The notes under the pieces are model-generated. The model searched no databases. It had not been told where the DNA came from and was given only the letters and a program-made list of their open reading frames with translations. Shown here piece after piece: positions 1 to 8,891 of a stretch of 64,000 nt of DNA. The position numbers and the translations under genes are program-made. Within the stretch, counting starts at the first letter, position 1. Every line of letters starts with the position of its first letter. Origin of the DNA: CAWINH01 sp963837425 (GTDB lineage: Bacteria > Chloroflexota > Limnocylindria > QHBO01). Location: contig CAWINH010000006.1 in NCBI GenBank assembly GCA_963837425.1, positions 1-64,000 of the forward strand, written 5' to 3'.

Positions 1-21
1 CGTAGCCGCGCCGCTTCTCCC

Positions 22-27
22 TATACT
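22..27 (+). promoter_or_regulatory. -10 element of thrB, leaderless type
   Basis: TATACT lies 9 bases before the ATG at 37, with no Shine-Dalgarno sequence between. Transcription would start at or very near the start codon. Confidence 0.5.
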
Positions 28-36
28 CGGTCGGCC

Positions 37-969
37 ATGGCCATGCCGATCGCCAGCGTCGAGGTCCCCGCCAGCACGGCCAACCTGGGAAGTGGCTTCG
101 ACTGCTACGCGGCCGCCCTCAGCCTGAAGCTCCGCGCCGAGCTGTATCGCGGCGAGGAGGCCGGCATCCTGCTCAACGCCCACGGGGAGGGGGCCCCGGA
201 TCCGGACTCCGACCCGGAGCGCAACCTCGTGATCCGCGCGTTTCGCGAGGGGATGCGCGCGGCACACGGATCGGCCGGCGGCTCCGGCGCGTGGCGCCTC
301 GAGGTGAGCAGCATGATCCCGGCCGCCAGGGGACTGGGCAGCTCGGCGGCCGCCATCCTGGCCGGCCTGCTGCTGGGTGCCGCCGTGGGACGCCAGGCGC
401 CGAGCCCCGACGACCTGCTCAACCTGGCAACCGCCATCGAGGGCCATCCGGACAACGTTGCGGCGGCGCTCTACGGTGGTTTCACGCTGGCGGTTGCTGC
501 CGAGGACGGCACGAACATCCTCCGCCGCTTCCGGGTGCCGGAGGCCTGGATCCCGGTCGTCTTCGTGGCCGCCGATGAGAGCAGAACCGATGAGATGCGA
601 CGCGCCCTCCCCGAGTCGGTGCCGCACCTCGACGCGGTCCAGCAGGCCGGCCGCGCCGCGCTGCTGACGACGGCCATCCTGACCAGCGACGCGGGACTCC
701 TGCGCTCGGCGATGGGCGACCGGCTTCACCAGCCCTACCGGCTGCCGCACCTCGCCGGCGCGAGCGAGCTCATCGACGTCGCGTACGAACACGGCGCTGC
801 CGGGGCAGCCGTCTCCGGCGCGGGACCCAGCGTCCTCGCCATCTGCGACTCGCCGATCACCGCGCACTCCGTGGAGAAGGCGTGGAACGCGTCGGCGCCC
901 CGCGGGATGGCCACCCGGCTGCGGTTCGACACCGCGGGGGCACGCCTCACGCAACCCGGCGGGGCATGA
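37..969 (+). CDS. thrB: Homoserine kinase
   Basis: ATP-dependent phosphorylation of L-homoserine, the step before threonine synthase. The 310-residue protein is a GHMP kinase: N-terminal strand with ANLGSGFD (residues 15-22), ATP loop PAARGLGSSAAA (95-106), EGHPDN (135-140) and the C-terminal SGAGPS motif (260-265). Length fits the family. ATG at 37 is preferred because of the -10 element just upstream; a second ATG at 43 is possible. The stop overlaps the next start as ATGA, so the ABC-F gene is translationally coupled. A convergent aspartokinase of the same pathway lies 3 kb away. Confidence 0.93.
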   Translation: MAMPIASVEVPASTANLGSGFDCYAAALSLKLRAELYRGEEAGILLNAHGEGAPDPDSDPERNLVIRAFREGMRAAHGSAGGSGAWRLEVSSMIPAARGLGSSAAAILAGLLLGAAVGRQAPSPDDLLNLATAIEGHPDNVAAALYGGFTLAVAAEDGTNILRRFRVPEAWIPVVFVAADESRTDEMRRALPESVPHLDAVQQAGRAALLTTAILTSDAGLLRSAMGDRLHQPYRLPHLAGASELIDVAYEHGAAGAAVSGAGPSVLAICDSPITAHSVEKAWNASAPRGMATRLRFDTAGARLTQPGGA

Positions 970-2969
970 GCCTCATCACGGTGCGCGGCGTGGCGAAGAG
1001 CCACGCGGCGCAGGACCTGTTCAGCGACGTGGACCTCCAGATCGGAACCGGCCGGCGGGTCGCGATCGTGGGGCCGAACGGCGCCGGCAAGACGACCCTG
1101 CTCGAAATCATGACCGGTGACCAGCAGCCGGATCGCGGGACGGTGACCCGCGGCCATGACGTGGTGATCGGCTACCTGCGCCAGGAGGTCGCCGAGATGC
1201 GCGGACGGACCGCCATCGGTGAGGTCCTGGCCGGGGCGGGGACGGTGACCGGCATCGAGCGCCGGATGCGCCACATCGAGGGGGAGCTGGCCGAGGCCGG
1301 CGAGGAGGACGAGCTCTCCGAGCTGATGGACGAGTACGGCCGGCTGCAGCATCGATTCGAGGCGCTCGGCGGCTACAACCTCGAGGCGGAGGCACGGCGC
1401 ATCATGGCCGGCCTGGGCTTCGCCGAGGCCGACATGGAGCGCGACATCGAAACGTTCTCGGGCGGGTGGATGATGCGAGTCGCGCTCGCGAGGCTGCTGC
1501 TCGCCAACCCGGACCTGCTGCTCCTCGACGAGCCGACGAACCATCTCGACCTCGCGTCGGTCGAATGGCTCCAGGGCTTTCTCGCCGAGTACGCGGGCGC
1601 CGTCGTCCTCGTCAGCCACGACCGGGACTTCATCAACGCCGTCGTGAACAGGGTCGCCGAGTTGCACCACGGATCGCTGACCGAGTACGTCGGCGACTAC
1701 GCCGACTTCGTCAACCAGCGCGAGGAGCGGATCGCCCATCTCCGGGCGGCTGCGAAGTCGCAGGGGCGCAAGATCGCGCAGATCGAGCGCTACATCGAGC
1801 GCTTCAGGTACAAGGAGACCAAGGCCCGCCAGGTCCAGAGCCGGATCAAGCAGGTGGCCCGCATCGAGCGGATCGAGGTGCCGGACGAGCGAACCAGGAC
1901 GGTCCGGTTCCGCTTCCCGCAGCCGCCGCGGTCCGGGCGCTCGGTGATCCGGCTGGAGGGGATCGCCAAGCGCTACGGCGACCATTCCGTGTACGACGGC
2001 CTGGACCTCGAGCTGGAGCGCGGCCAGAAGGTGGCCCTCATCGGTCCGAACGGTGCCGGCAAGAGCACCCTGCTGAAGATCCTGGCCGGCGTGCTGCCAT
2101 TCGAGCGTGGCGAACGCACCCTGGGCCTGAACGTACGGGTCGCGTACTTCGCGCAGCACCAGATCGAGGCGCTGAACCCGGAGAACACGGTCTTCGACGA
2201 GCTGACCGGGGCCGCCCCGCGCTCGACGACGGCCGATGTCCGGCGCCTTCTTGGCGCATTCCTCTTTTCGGGTGAGGCAGTGAACAAGCGAGTCGCGATC
2301 CTCTCCGGCGGCGAGCAGACGCGGCTGGCCCTCGCCAAGCTGATGGCCGATCCGGCGAACCTGCTGTGCCTCGACGAGCCGACGAACCATCTCGACATCA
2401 CGTCGCGCGACGTGCTCGAGGACGCGCTGAACGCGTTTCCGGGAACGCTCGTGCTCATCACGCACGACCGCTACCTGATCCGCAGCGTCGCGAACGCGAT
2501 CATCGAGGTCAACGCCGGGACGGCCACGCTCTTCCCGGGCGACTTCGAGTACTACGCCGCGAAACGTGGGATCGACATCGAGAGCCGCGGGGCCGTCGAG
2601 GGCATCGCCACCCCGCGCGGTATCGAGAAGATCGGTCCCCGGCGTCGGGAGCCGGCGGCGGCCGCTGCATCGCGGAAGCGCGCCGAGGCCGAGGAGCGCA
2701 ACCGGCGCTACCGGCGTACCCGTGACCTGCGCGACGCGGTCGAGCGCATCGAGCGGGAGACTTTGGCGAGCGAGGCCGAGCTGCAGGAGGTCTCAGAGCG
2801 GCTCGCCGACCCGGCGGTCTATGCCGATTCTGCGCTGGTGCGCACGCTCATCGGGCGACACAACGCACTCACCGATCGGATCGGTGAGCTCGGAGGGGAG
2901 CGCGCCAGGACCACCGAGGAGCTGGCCGCGGCCGATGCCGACGACGCGCTGACCGGGACCCGGCAATGA
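966..2969 (+). CDS. ABC-F family ATPase (ribosome-associated type)
   Basis: A 667-residue soluble protein with two ABC ATPase domains and no membrane segment, as in ABC-F proteins that act on the ribosome as translation factors or resistance proteins. Walker A motifs GPNGAGKTT (36-44) and GPNGAGKS (about 360) and two SGG signatures (165, 447) are present, with a charged inter-domain linker around 255-325 and a charged C-terminal coiled coil (about 575-640). Start ATG overlaps the thrB stop (ATGA) and its stop overlaps the next gene the same way. The substrate or antibiotic link cannot be read from sequence; Uup/EttA-like housekeeping is likely. Confidence 0.9.
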   Translation: MSLITVRGVAKSHAAQDLFSDVDLQIGTGRRVAIVGPNGAGKTTLLEIMTGDQQPDRGTVTRGHDVVIGYLRQEVAEMRGRTAIGEVLAGAGTVTGIERRMRHIEGELAEAGEEDELSELMDEYGRLQHRFEALGGYNLEAEARRIMAGLGFAEADMERDIETFSGGWMMRVALARLLLANPDLLLLDEPTNHLDLASVEWLQGFLAEYAGAVVLVSHDRDFINAVVNRVAELHHGSLTEYVGDYADFVNQREERIAHLRAAAKSQGRKIAQIERYIERFRYKETKARQVQSRIKQVARIERIEVPDERTRTVRFRFPQPPRSGRSVIRLEGIAKRYGDHSVYDGLDLELERGQKVALIGPNGAGKSTLLKILAGVLPFERGERTLGLNVRVAYFAQHQIEALNPENTVFDELTGAAPRSTTADVRRLLGAFLFSGEAVNKRVAILSGGEQTRLALAKLMADPANLLCLDEPTNHLDITSRDVLEDALNAFPGTLVLITHDRYLIRSVANAIIEVNAGTATLFPGDFEYYAAKRGIDIESRGAVEGIATPRGIEKIGPRRREPAAAAASRKRAEAEERNRRYRRTRDLRDAVERIERETLASEAELQEVSERLADPAVYADSALVRTLIGRHNALTDRIGELGGERARTTEELAAADADDALTGTRQ

Positions 2970-3919
2970 GCGACTCCGGATCGCGCGACCTCGCCGGCGC
3001 GGGGCTCATCGTCCTGGCCGCCACCTGCTTCGGCACCCTCGGCCCGCTCTCCCGCTTCGCCGGCGACGCCGGCGTGGACAGCCTGACCCTCGTGACCTGG
3101 CGGGCCGGGCTGGGGGCGGCGTGCATGGTCGGGTTCCTGGCCGCGCGGCGCGCGACGGGAGCCGCGTTTCCGGCTCCGCTGCGTTCGGTGCCGGCACGGG
3201 AGTGGTGGTTCGTGGCGGCCGCGGCGGTGGCGAACACGATCCTCAACCTCAGCGTGTTCGTGGCCTTCGAACGGATCAGCATCGCCCTGGCGCTGCTCGT
3301 CTTCTACCTGTACCCGGCTCTCGTTGCGCTCGTCTCGGTAGCCTGGTTCGGTGAACGGCTGGATCGCATCAGGTGGACCGCGCTGGGGCTCTCGCTGCTG
3401 GGCATGGTGCTGGTCGTGACGGGCGCCGGCGGACTCGGGAAACTCGACCTGCTCGGGGTGGGGCTCGCCTTGGTCGCCGCCATGGGCCAGACGTTCTACG
3501 TGCTGGCGGCGCGCCACGGGTTCGCCCGGGTGCCGGGCGCGCAGGCGGCGGCCCTGACCATGACCGGCGCCCTCGTGCTCTACCTGCCGGTGATCCTCGG
3601 GATCGGCGGCCTGGCGGCCGTCGGCCAGCCGCTGGCCAGCGGCGCGGCGCTGTGGCCGGTCGTGGTGGCGGGCGTCGTCGGCGCCGGGATCCCGACCGTC
3701 AGCTACATCCTCGGCATTCGGCGGCTCGGCGCGCCGCGAGCGGCGATCCTGGCGACCCTGGAGCCGGTCGTCGGCGTCACCCTGGCGGCACTCTTGCTCG
3801 GCGAGCAGCCGACCGTCGTCCAGGCCGTCGGCGGGGCGCTGATCATCGGCGCCGGGGTCGCGCTTCAGCTCCGACCGCGAGCCCGTGCCGCGGATCACGA
3901 GGCGGTGGCGGCGGGCTAG
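2966..3919 (+). CDS. EamA/DMT-superfamily permease
   Basis: A 317-residue integral membrane protein with about ten hydrophobic helices arranged as two EamA repeats; the second repeat begins near residue 160. DMT permeases export small metabolites such as amino acids. Position directly after thrB and the ABC-F gene, with an ATGA overlap, is compatible with an amino-acid-related exporter, but that is inference. Its stop codon shares the bases CTAG with the stop of the convergent aspartokinase. Confidence 0.85.
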   Translation: MSDSGSRDLAGAGLIVLAATCFGTLGPLSRFAGDAGVDSLTLVTWRAGLGAACMVGFLAARRATGAAFPAPLRSVPAREWWFVAAAAVANTILNLSVFVAFERISIALALLVFYLYPALVALVSVAWFGERLDRIRWTALGLSLLGMVLVVTGAGGLGKLDLLGVGLALVAAMGQTFYVLAARHGFARVPGAQAAALTMTGALVLYLPVILGIGGLAAVGQPLASGAALWPVVVAGVVGAGIPTVSYILGIRRLGAPRAAILATLEPVVGVTLAALLLGEQPTVVQAVGGALIIGAGVALQLRPRARAADHEAVAAG

Positions 3920-4935
3920 ACCATCAGCGAGGCGTGCACCGCCTGCGCCGCGCGGGCCGCCTGCCGCACCGGGACCTCGGCCCACACGACCCGCAGCCCG
4001 GCCTCGTCGAAGGACCCGGCTCCGTGCGCGGGGATCGGGAGCAGCTCCGGCATCAGCTCGGCGGGACCGACCAGGCTGATCCGCGCGATCCGCTCCTTGC
4101 GATCGACCGTGAGCATGAGTGCGCCCGCCGGAGGGGCGTTGCGCCGCGGGCGTGGACGCACCTCGGTGACCGGTCGGTGGCCCTCGAGCGCGCGGACCAC
4201 GAGCCGCAGCCTGGCGCGACGCGCCCGGCGGATGGCGACCGGGTGCACGACCTCCGATCCGAGCTCGGCGAGCAGTTCGAGCTGCAGAGCGTCGACCACC
4301 GGCAGGAAGCGGGCCCCGGGCACGAGGTGTGGATCGGCCTCCATCACGCCTCCGGTGTCCTTGAACAGCTCGCAGCGGTCGGCGCGCAGCGCCACGCTCA
4401 GGACGACCGCCGAAAGATCCGTGCCCCCCCGGCCGAGGGTGGTCAGCTCGCCGTGAGACCCGATCCCCTGGAAGCCGGCCACCACCGGGACCAGCCCCTG
4501 GGCCATGGCCTCGCGGACGCGCCTGGGCAGCACGCGGCGCACCTCGGCGCCAAGATGCGCGGCTGCGGTCCGGATCCCGGCTTCGGCTCCGCTGAACGAG
4601 CGCGCCGGGATCCCGCGGCCCTCCAGACCGAGCGCGAAGAGCGCGGCCGACAGCGCCTCGCCGGTCGCGAGGGCACGGTCCGTCTCACGGGCCAGCGGCC
4701 AGTCGGCGGGATGTCGAGATTCATGGAGGGCGCGTCCGCCATCGGGAAGCAGGACCGCCGCCGCCCTCAGGATCGTGTCCGTCACGCCCTCGAACGCCGA
4801 GACGACCACGACCGGGCGAGCGCCGGCAGCCCGCTGCTCGGCCACGGCGGCCACCGCGGCGGCGATGTCCTCGGGGCGCCGCAGCACGGAGCCTCCGAAC
4901 TTGTCGACGACGATGGGCCCTGGTGCGTCAGCCAT
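3916..4935 (-). CDS. Aspartate kinase with shortened regulatory region
   Basis: Phosphorylates aspartate at the entry to lysine, threonine and methionine synthesis. The kinase domain is complete: KFGGS (12-16), SAFEGVTD near 46-53, GRGGTDLSA (169-177) and FKDTGGVMEADP (191-202). After it, where most aspartokinases carry two ACT domains, only about 67 residues (272-338) with ACT-like pattern remain; total length is 339 residues against the usual 400-450. Feedback control by lysine or threonine may therefore be altered or lost. Start ATG lies 7 bases after the HAD stop, so the two genes form an operon. Confidence 0.85.
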   Translation of the reverse strand: MADAPGPIVVDKFGGSVLRRPEDIAAAVAAVAEQRAAGARPVVVVSAFEGVTDTILRAAAVLLPDGGRALHESRHPADWPLARETDRALATGEALSAALFALGLEGRGIPARSFSGAEAGIRTAAAHLGAEVRRVLPRRVREAMAQGLVPVVAGFQGIGSHGELTTLGRGGTDLSAVVLSVALRADRCELFKDTGGVMEADPHLVPGARFLPVVDALQLELLAELGSEVVHPVAIRRARRARLRLVVRALEGHRPVTEVRPRPRRNAPPAGALMLTVDRKERIARISLVGPAELMPELLPIPAHGAGSFDEAGLRVVWAEVPVRQAARAAQAVHASLMV

Positions 4936-4942
4936 GCGTCGC

Positions 4943-5671
4943 TCACTCGCCGCGGACGAGGGAGGGAAGGGCGGCCAGCGACGTGATGATCGGCACCTCC
5001 GATGACGGCTGGTCGGCGGGCGCCGGGCCCCCCTCAGGCCGGACCAGCAGGACGCCATCCATCCCCGCCGCCCGGGCGCCGTCCACGTCCGCCCGGAGCG
5101 AATCGCCGATCATCACCGCCCGACCGGCGTCCGCGCCGCCCCGATCGAGCGCGATGCGGAAAAGGGCCGGGTTCGGCTTGGCGACGCCGACTCCGCCAGA
5201 GGCGAGCACGAAATCGAGATACGGGTCCAGGCCCACACCGCTGAGCACCTCGGTGAGGTTCGATCCCCAGTCGGAGATGACGCCGATGCGCAGCCCTGCC
5301 ATGGCTCGCAGCTCGCCGAGCGCGGGGATCACGTCCGGGTACGTCTCCCACGCATCGGCGGCGAACTGGCTCTCGAGGATGGCGTCGATCAGCTCGTGCC
5401 GCTCGTCCCCGAACCCGAGCTGTCCGAGCATCACGCTGTGATAGTCGCGCCAGGTCGCCTCGATGAGCTCGTCGCTGCCCCAGGTCTCGTTGTCCGGCCG
5501 GTGGTACTCCTCCCAGAACCAGCGATCGGCGATCTCCCACGCGCGATGGAGCTCCTGACGGGCAACCGGGTGGCCGCGCTGCTCGAGCACCCCGGCGAGG
5601 GCATCGGCGAGGGTGCGGCGTGGCATGAGCAGGGTGAACCCCGCGTCCAGGCAGACCAGGTCGTAGCGCAT
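4943..5671 (-). CDS. HAD-superfamily hydrolase, haloacid dehalogenase/HDHD3 type
   Basis: A 242-residue HAD phosphatase or dehalogenase. Motif I is LDAGFT with nucleophile D9; the usual second aspartate is absent, as in the haloacid dehalogenase/HDHD3 branch. Motif II serine S133 lies in VISDWGSN, motif III lysine K165 in VAKPNP, and motif IV is MIGDS (187-191) with D195. The cap is helical (about 15-105). The ATG at 5671 is chosen because TACGCT sits 9 bases upstream; an earlier in-frame ATG at 5692 would lie upstream of that element. Substrate unknown. Confidence 0.85.
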   Translation of the reverse strand: MRYDLVCLDAGFTLLMPRRTLADALAGVLEQRGHPVARQELHRAWEIADRWFWEEYHRPDNETWGSDELIEATWRDYHSVMLGQLGFGDERHELIDAILESQFAADAWETYPDVIPALGELRAMAGLRIGVISDWGSNLTEVLSGVGLDPYLDFVLASGGVGVAKPNPALFRIALDRGGADAGRAVMIGDSLRADVDGARAAGMDGVLLVRPEGGPAPADQPSSEVPIITSLAALPSLVRGE

Positions 5672-5680
5672 GGGGGCCGC

Positions 5681-5702
5681 AGCGTACCCCACGCGCTACC
5701 CT
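5681..5702. promoter_or_regulatory. Divergent leaderless promoters for the HAD gene and mutY
   Basis: On the minus strand TACGCT (5686-5681) precedes the HAD ATG by 9 bases. On the plus strand TACCCT (5697-5702) precedes the mutY GTG by 6 bases. The whole divergent control region is 37 bases, so polymerase binding on the two sides must overlap. Confidence 0.5.
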
Positions 5703-5708
5703 CCGCGG

Positions 5709-6626
5709 GTGAGCCGTCCACGAGTCCGGGCCGATGCGCGGGTCCCCGACCCCGCGCAGCTGCGCAGCGCAATCCTGGCCTGGTACGACGCGCATCGGCG
5801 CCACTTCCCGTGGCAGCCGAGCCGCGACCCGTACCGGGTCCTCGTCAGCGAGGTCATGCTGCAGCAGACCCAGGCGGGGCGCGTGGCGGTCGCGTACCCG
5901 GCGTTCCTGCGCCGATTTCCAACTGCCGAAGCGCTGGCTGCGGCGGGCAGCGCCGAAGTGCTCGCCGCGTGGAGCGGCCTCGGGTACAACCGCCGGGCAC
6001 TGGCCCTCCAGCGCGCTGCGGCACGCGTCGCCGCCACCGGCTGGCCGCGTGACGTGGCCGGGCTGGAAGCCCTGCCGGGCGTTGGTCGCTACACGGCGAG
6101 AGCCGTCGCGAGCCTCGCCTTTGGCGAGCGGGTGGGCGTCGTGGACACGAACGTCCGTCGCTGGCTGACGCGGCGTTTCGGCCTGCCGACCGACGCCCCC
6201 GCAGCCGACCTCCAGCGGCTGGCGGACACGATCGCCACCGCGGCTGGCGACCGCCGAGTCGCGGCCTGGACGCATGCGAGCATGCAATTCGGGGCGGCTG
6301 TCTGTCGCGCCCGTGCCCCGAGCTGCCCGACCTGCCCCATCGCGCCGGGCTGCCCGTCCCGCGGGAAGCCTCGGGTCGTGCCGGTGCCGCGACAGCGGCC
6401 ATTCGCCGACTCGGATCGTGCGCGCCGCGGGGCCGTGCTCCGCGCACTGGTAAGGGCACCGGACCGATCACTGGCGCTGGCCGACGCGCTGGACCTCTTG
6501 CCCGCGCCCGACGGCGAACGGATCGTCGACGGCCTCGAGGCGGACGGCCTCGTGCATCGGGCCGGCGATAGCCTGCGACTGGGGAACGCGGACGTGCCGG
6601 CGCCGGCGGCTACAATCGGCTCATGA
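5709..6626 (+). CDS. mutY: A/G-specific adenine DNA glycosylase, short form
   Basis: Removes adenine mispaired with 8-oxoguanine. Catalytic Glu48 lies in SEVMLQQTQ, the MutY-specific form; the helix-hairpin-helix is LPGVGRYTA (122-130) and the catalytic Asp is D146 in VVDTNVRR. A [4Fe-4S] cluster is bound by C199, C206, C209 and C215 (C-x6-C-x2-C-x5-C). The protein is 305 residues and lacks the C-terminal NUDIX-like 8-oxoG recognition domain; residues 240-295 look like a small winged helix instead. The GTG start is set by TACCCT six bases upstream. Confidence 0.9.
   Translation: MSRPRVRADARVPDPAQLRSAILAWYDAHRRHFPWQPSRDPYRVLVSEVMLQQTQAGRVAVAYPAFLRRFPTAEALAAAGSAEVLAAWSGLGYNRRALALQRAAARVAATGWPRDVAGLEALPGVGRYTARAVASLAFGERVGVVDTNVRRWLTRRFGLPTDAPAADLQRLADTIATAAGDRRVAAWTHASMQFGAAVCRARAPSCPTCPIAPGCPSRGKPRVVPVPRQRPFADSDRARRGAVLRALVRAPDRSLALADALDLLPAPDGERIVDGLEADGLVHRAGDSLRLGNADVPAPAATIGS
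6611..6616 (+). promoter_or_regulatory. -10 element inside the end of mutY
   Basis: TACAAT ends 6 bases before the ATG at 6623. The redoxin gene can be transcribed leaderless from here in addition to read-through from mutY, which it overlaps by ATGA. Confidence 0.55.
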
Positions 6627-7120
6627 GCCCCGTCGCGGCCGGCATGCGGATCCAGATCGGTGACCAGATCCCGTCGGTCGGGTTGCGCGCGACGGACGGG
6701 TACCTGCTGAACCTCCGCACGTTCGTCGGGAAGCAGCCCGCGATCCTCGTCTTCTTCGGCGGCCCGTCGCTGCGCGGCAGGCAGCGCGAGGAGGGCGACG
6801 AGCTGGCCAGGTCCCTGGCGGCCGCGCAGCCGCGGCTGGAGCGAGCTCGGATTGCGCTCGTGGGCATCACCACCGACTCCGAGGCGCAGCAGAAGCGGTA
6901 TGCGAAGGAGCTCGACCTGCCGTTTCTGCTCTTCTGCGACGAGCGTCGCACGGCGGTCAGCCTCCTCGGCGTGCCGACGCACGAGGAGCGCCGCAACGTG
7001 AACGCGCGGCCGACCGCTCTGGCGGTGGGGATCGACGGGACGGTCCTCGACGTCGTCGAGCACGTCGAGCCTCGGGGCCTGATCGCCCGGCTCATCGAGG
7101 CGATCAACCCGCCCGAGTAG
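6623..7120 (+). CDS. AhpC/TSA-fold redoxin lacking the peroxidatic cysteine
   Basis: A 165-residue thioredoxin-fold protein with the peroxiredoxin layout: IGDQIPSVGL at the N terminus, ILVFFGGPSLRG where the catalytic P-x3-T/S-x2-C motif should be, and GITTDSEAQQKRYAKEL. The peroxidatic cysteine is missing; the only cysteine is in LFCDERR. Classic thiol peroxidase activity is therefore unlikely, and a binding or structural role is possible. It overlaps mutY by ATGA and has its own -10 element, and the alcohol dehydrogenase follows after 4 bases. Confidence 0.75.
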   Translation: MSPVAAGMRIQIGDQIPSVGLRATDGYLLNLRTFVGKQPAILVFFGGPSLRGRQREEGDELARSLAAAQPRLERARIALVGITTDSEAQQKRYAKELDLPFLLFCDERRTAVSLLGVPTHEERRNVNARPTALAVGIDGTVLDVVEHVEPRGLIARLIEAINPPE

Positions 7121-7124
7121 AGCC

Positions 7125-8156
7125 ATGCTCGCAGCGCGCACCCACAAGGCCGGGCAGCCACTTCGCCTCGAGCAGGTTCCACGCCCCGAGCCATCCGGCA
7201 CCGAGGTGCGGGTCCGCGTCGCGGGCTGCGGCGTGTGCCATACCGACGTCCACCTCGCCGGCAGCGACCGCCTTCGCATCCGCCGCCCGGTCACGCTCGG
7301 ACACGAGATCGGGGGGCGCCTCGATGCATGGGGACCGGAGGCTCGCGGTGCGTTGCGGCGCGCGCGCCTCGAGGAGGGCGACCACGTCGTCGTGTTCGGT
7401 GGATGGGGCTGTGGAGCCTGCCGCGAGTGCGCCGCCGGGGAGGAGCAGCGCTGCGAGCGGAGCGAGGCGCCCGGATTCCAGCGTGACGGCGGCTTCGCGG
7501 AGGAGGTCCTCGTTCCGCACCCACGGTACCTGGTTGCCATCCGCGAGCTGCACCCCGATCACGCCGCCCCGCTCGCCGATGCGGGCGTCACGCCGTTCCG
7601 CGCCGTGCGCCGCGCGACCCCCTGGCTCACCGAAGGCGCGCGTGTCCTGCTGATCGGCCTGGGCGGCCTCGGGCAGTTCGCGATCCAGTACCTGCGCCGG
7701 CGCCGGGACCTCACGATCGCCGCGCGCGAGATCGACCCGGCCAAGCTCAGCCGGGCATCGTCCCTGGGAGCCGACCTCGGCATCCTCGAGGGCGATGCGT
7801 CGCTGGTCTCGCTGGGCCTGGGCGGGCCGGCCGACGTCGTCTTCGACTTCGTGGGGTCCGATGACACGCTCGAGTACGCGGCCCGTAACGTCGCGCCTGG
7901 AGGTCTCATCTCCCTCGTTGGCGAGTCCGGGGGCCGCTTCGCCTTCGGCTTTGAGACCCTCCCGGTCGAGGCCTCGATGACGACGACCGCCTGGGGCTCG
8001 ATCAGCGACCTGCGTGAGGTCGTCCGCCTGGCGCGGCACCACCGGCTTGAATGGGAGGTCGAGCGGATGCCGCTCACCGACGCCCAGGCTGCCATCGATC
8101 GACTGGCGGCCGGGCAGGTGGCGGGTCGCCTCGTGCTCGTTCCGCCCGAGGCGTAG
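7125..8156 (+). CDS. Zinc-dependent alcohol dehydrogenase (MDR family)
   Basis: NAD(P)-dependent oxidoreductase of 343 residues. The catalytic zinc region reads GCGVCHTDVH (34-43) and GHE (59-61). The structural zinc site has C96, C99, C102 and C110 in the canonical C-x2-C-x2-C-x7-C spacing. The Rossmann loop is GLGGLG (178-183). It follows the redoxin gene after 4 bases. The substrate cannot be read; primary alcohols or aldehydes are typical for this branch. Confidence 0.9.
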   Translation: MLAARTHKAGQPLRLEQVPRPEPSGTEVRVRVAGCGVCHTDVHLAGSDRLRIRRPVTLGHEIGGRLDAWGPEARGALRRARLEEGDHVVVFGGWGCGACRECAAGEEQRCERSEAPGFQRDGGFAEEVLVPHPRYLVAIRELHPDHAAPLADAGVTPFRAVRRATPWLTEGARVLLIGLGGLGQFAIQYLRRRRDLTIAAREIDPAKLSRASSLGADLGILEGDASLVSLGLGGPADVVFDFVGSDDTLEYAARNVAPGGLISLVGESGGRFAFGFETLPVEASMTTTAWGSISDLREVVRLARHHRLEWEVERMPLTDAQAAIDRLAAGQVAGRLVLVPPEA

Positions 8157-8165
8157 CCGGCGGGG

Positions 8166-8891
8166 TCAGTCGCCGAGGATGCGCTTGATGAGCCCTTTCG
8201 GCTTGTCCGGCACACGCACGTACCACGGACCGGCAGCCGCCTCGAACGCCTCGCGGATCGGTTGCGCCGCGAGGTCGGTTACCGCCAGCTCCCGTCGGCT
8301 GGCCAGGTGTTCGGTTGCGACCGCGTGGGCCCGATTCCGCACCTCGTCAAAGAGGGGCAGCTCGGCGCCATCGGCGAGCAGGATCCCCAGCGTCCAGCCG
8401 CTTCCCGCCCGCAGCAGCCACGCCGCCTCGACCTGCGGCAGCTCGGCGAGCTCGCGCCGCAGGCTGGACCCGAACGGCTCCGGCACGTCGGCCGGCTGCT
8501 CGAGGGGCGGGAGCTCCCCGAATGGCCGCCGGGCCCGGAGTGCCTCCGGGCTCGCCGGGTCGATGCCCGCGGCAAGGAACGGCAGCACGCTGGCCGGCAC
8601 CTCGACCTGCGCCGGCGAGCGCGGGTCGATGAGGACACGCTCGCCGGCCTCCTCCGCCCTCGTGAAGAGGACCCGCGCCGCAAGCTCGACAGCGTCGCTG
8701 CCGGGGGGGCCGAACTCGAAGTATCGCTCGGGAGTCGTGTAGGCGGCGATGAACCGCCCGGCGGCGTCCGACCCGTGCCGCATGCCATCCACCGGGACGC
8801 GGTCGGGATCGGCAACCAGGTCGCCGGACGAGCTGCGAATGGGAACGATGAGCGTCAGCGAGAGAAGCTCGCCCAGCCCCACGTCGGTCAT
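8166..8891 (-). CDS. SseB-like protein
   Basis: A 241-residue soluble protein resembling the SseB (enhanced serine sensitivity) family: an N-terminal half with AAYTTPERYFEFG near residue 50 and a C-terminal half with EAAWLLRAGSGWTLGILLAD, both typical of the two SseB domains. Molecular role unknown. Its ATG overlaps the gltX stop (ATGA), so it is co-translated with glutamyl-tRNA synthetase. Confidence 0.65.
   Translation of the reverse strand: MTDVGLGELLSLTLIVPIRSSSGDLVADPDRVPVDGMRHGSDAAGRFIAAYTTPERYFEFGPPGSDAVELAARVLFTRAEEAGERVLIDPRSPAQVEVPASVLPFLAAGIDPASPEALRARRPFGELPPLEQPADVPEPFGSSLRRELAELPQVEAAWLLRAGSGWTLGILLADGAELPLFDEVRNRAHAVATEHLASRRELAVTDLAAQPIREAFEAAAGPWYVRVPDKPKGLIKRILGD

Noticed and set aside
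735..2465. Long open frame antisense to the ABC-F gene
   Set aside because: It has no recognisable motif, covers a clear ABC-F gene, and long antisense frames are expected at this base composition.
3373..4986. 537-codon plus-strand frame across the DMT and aspartokinase genes
   Set aside because: Arg/Gly/Pro-rich with no domain, and out of frame with two well-supported genes.
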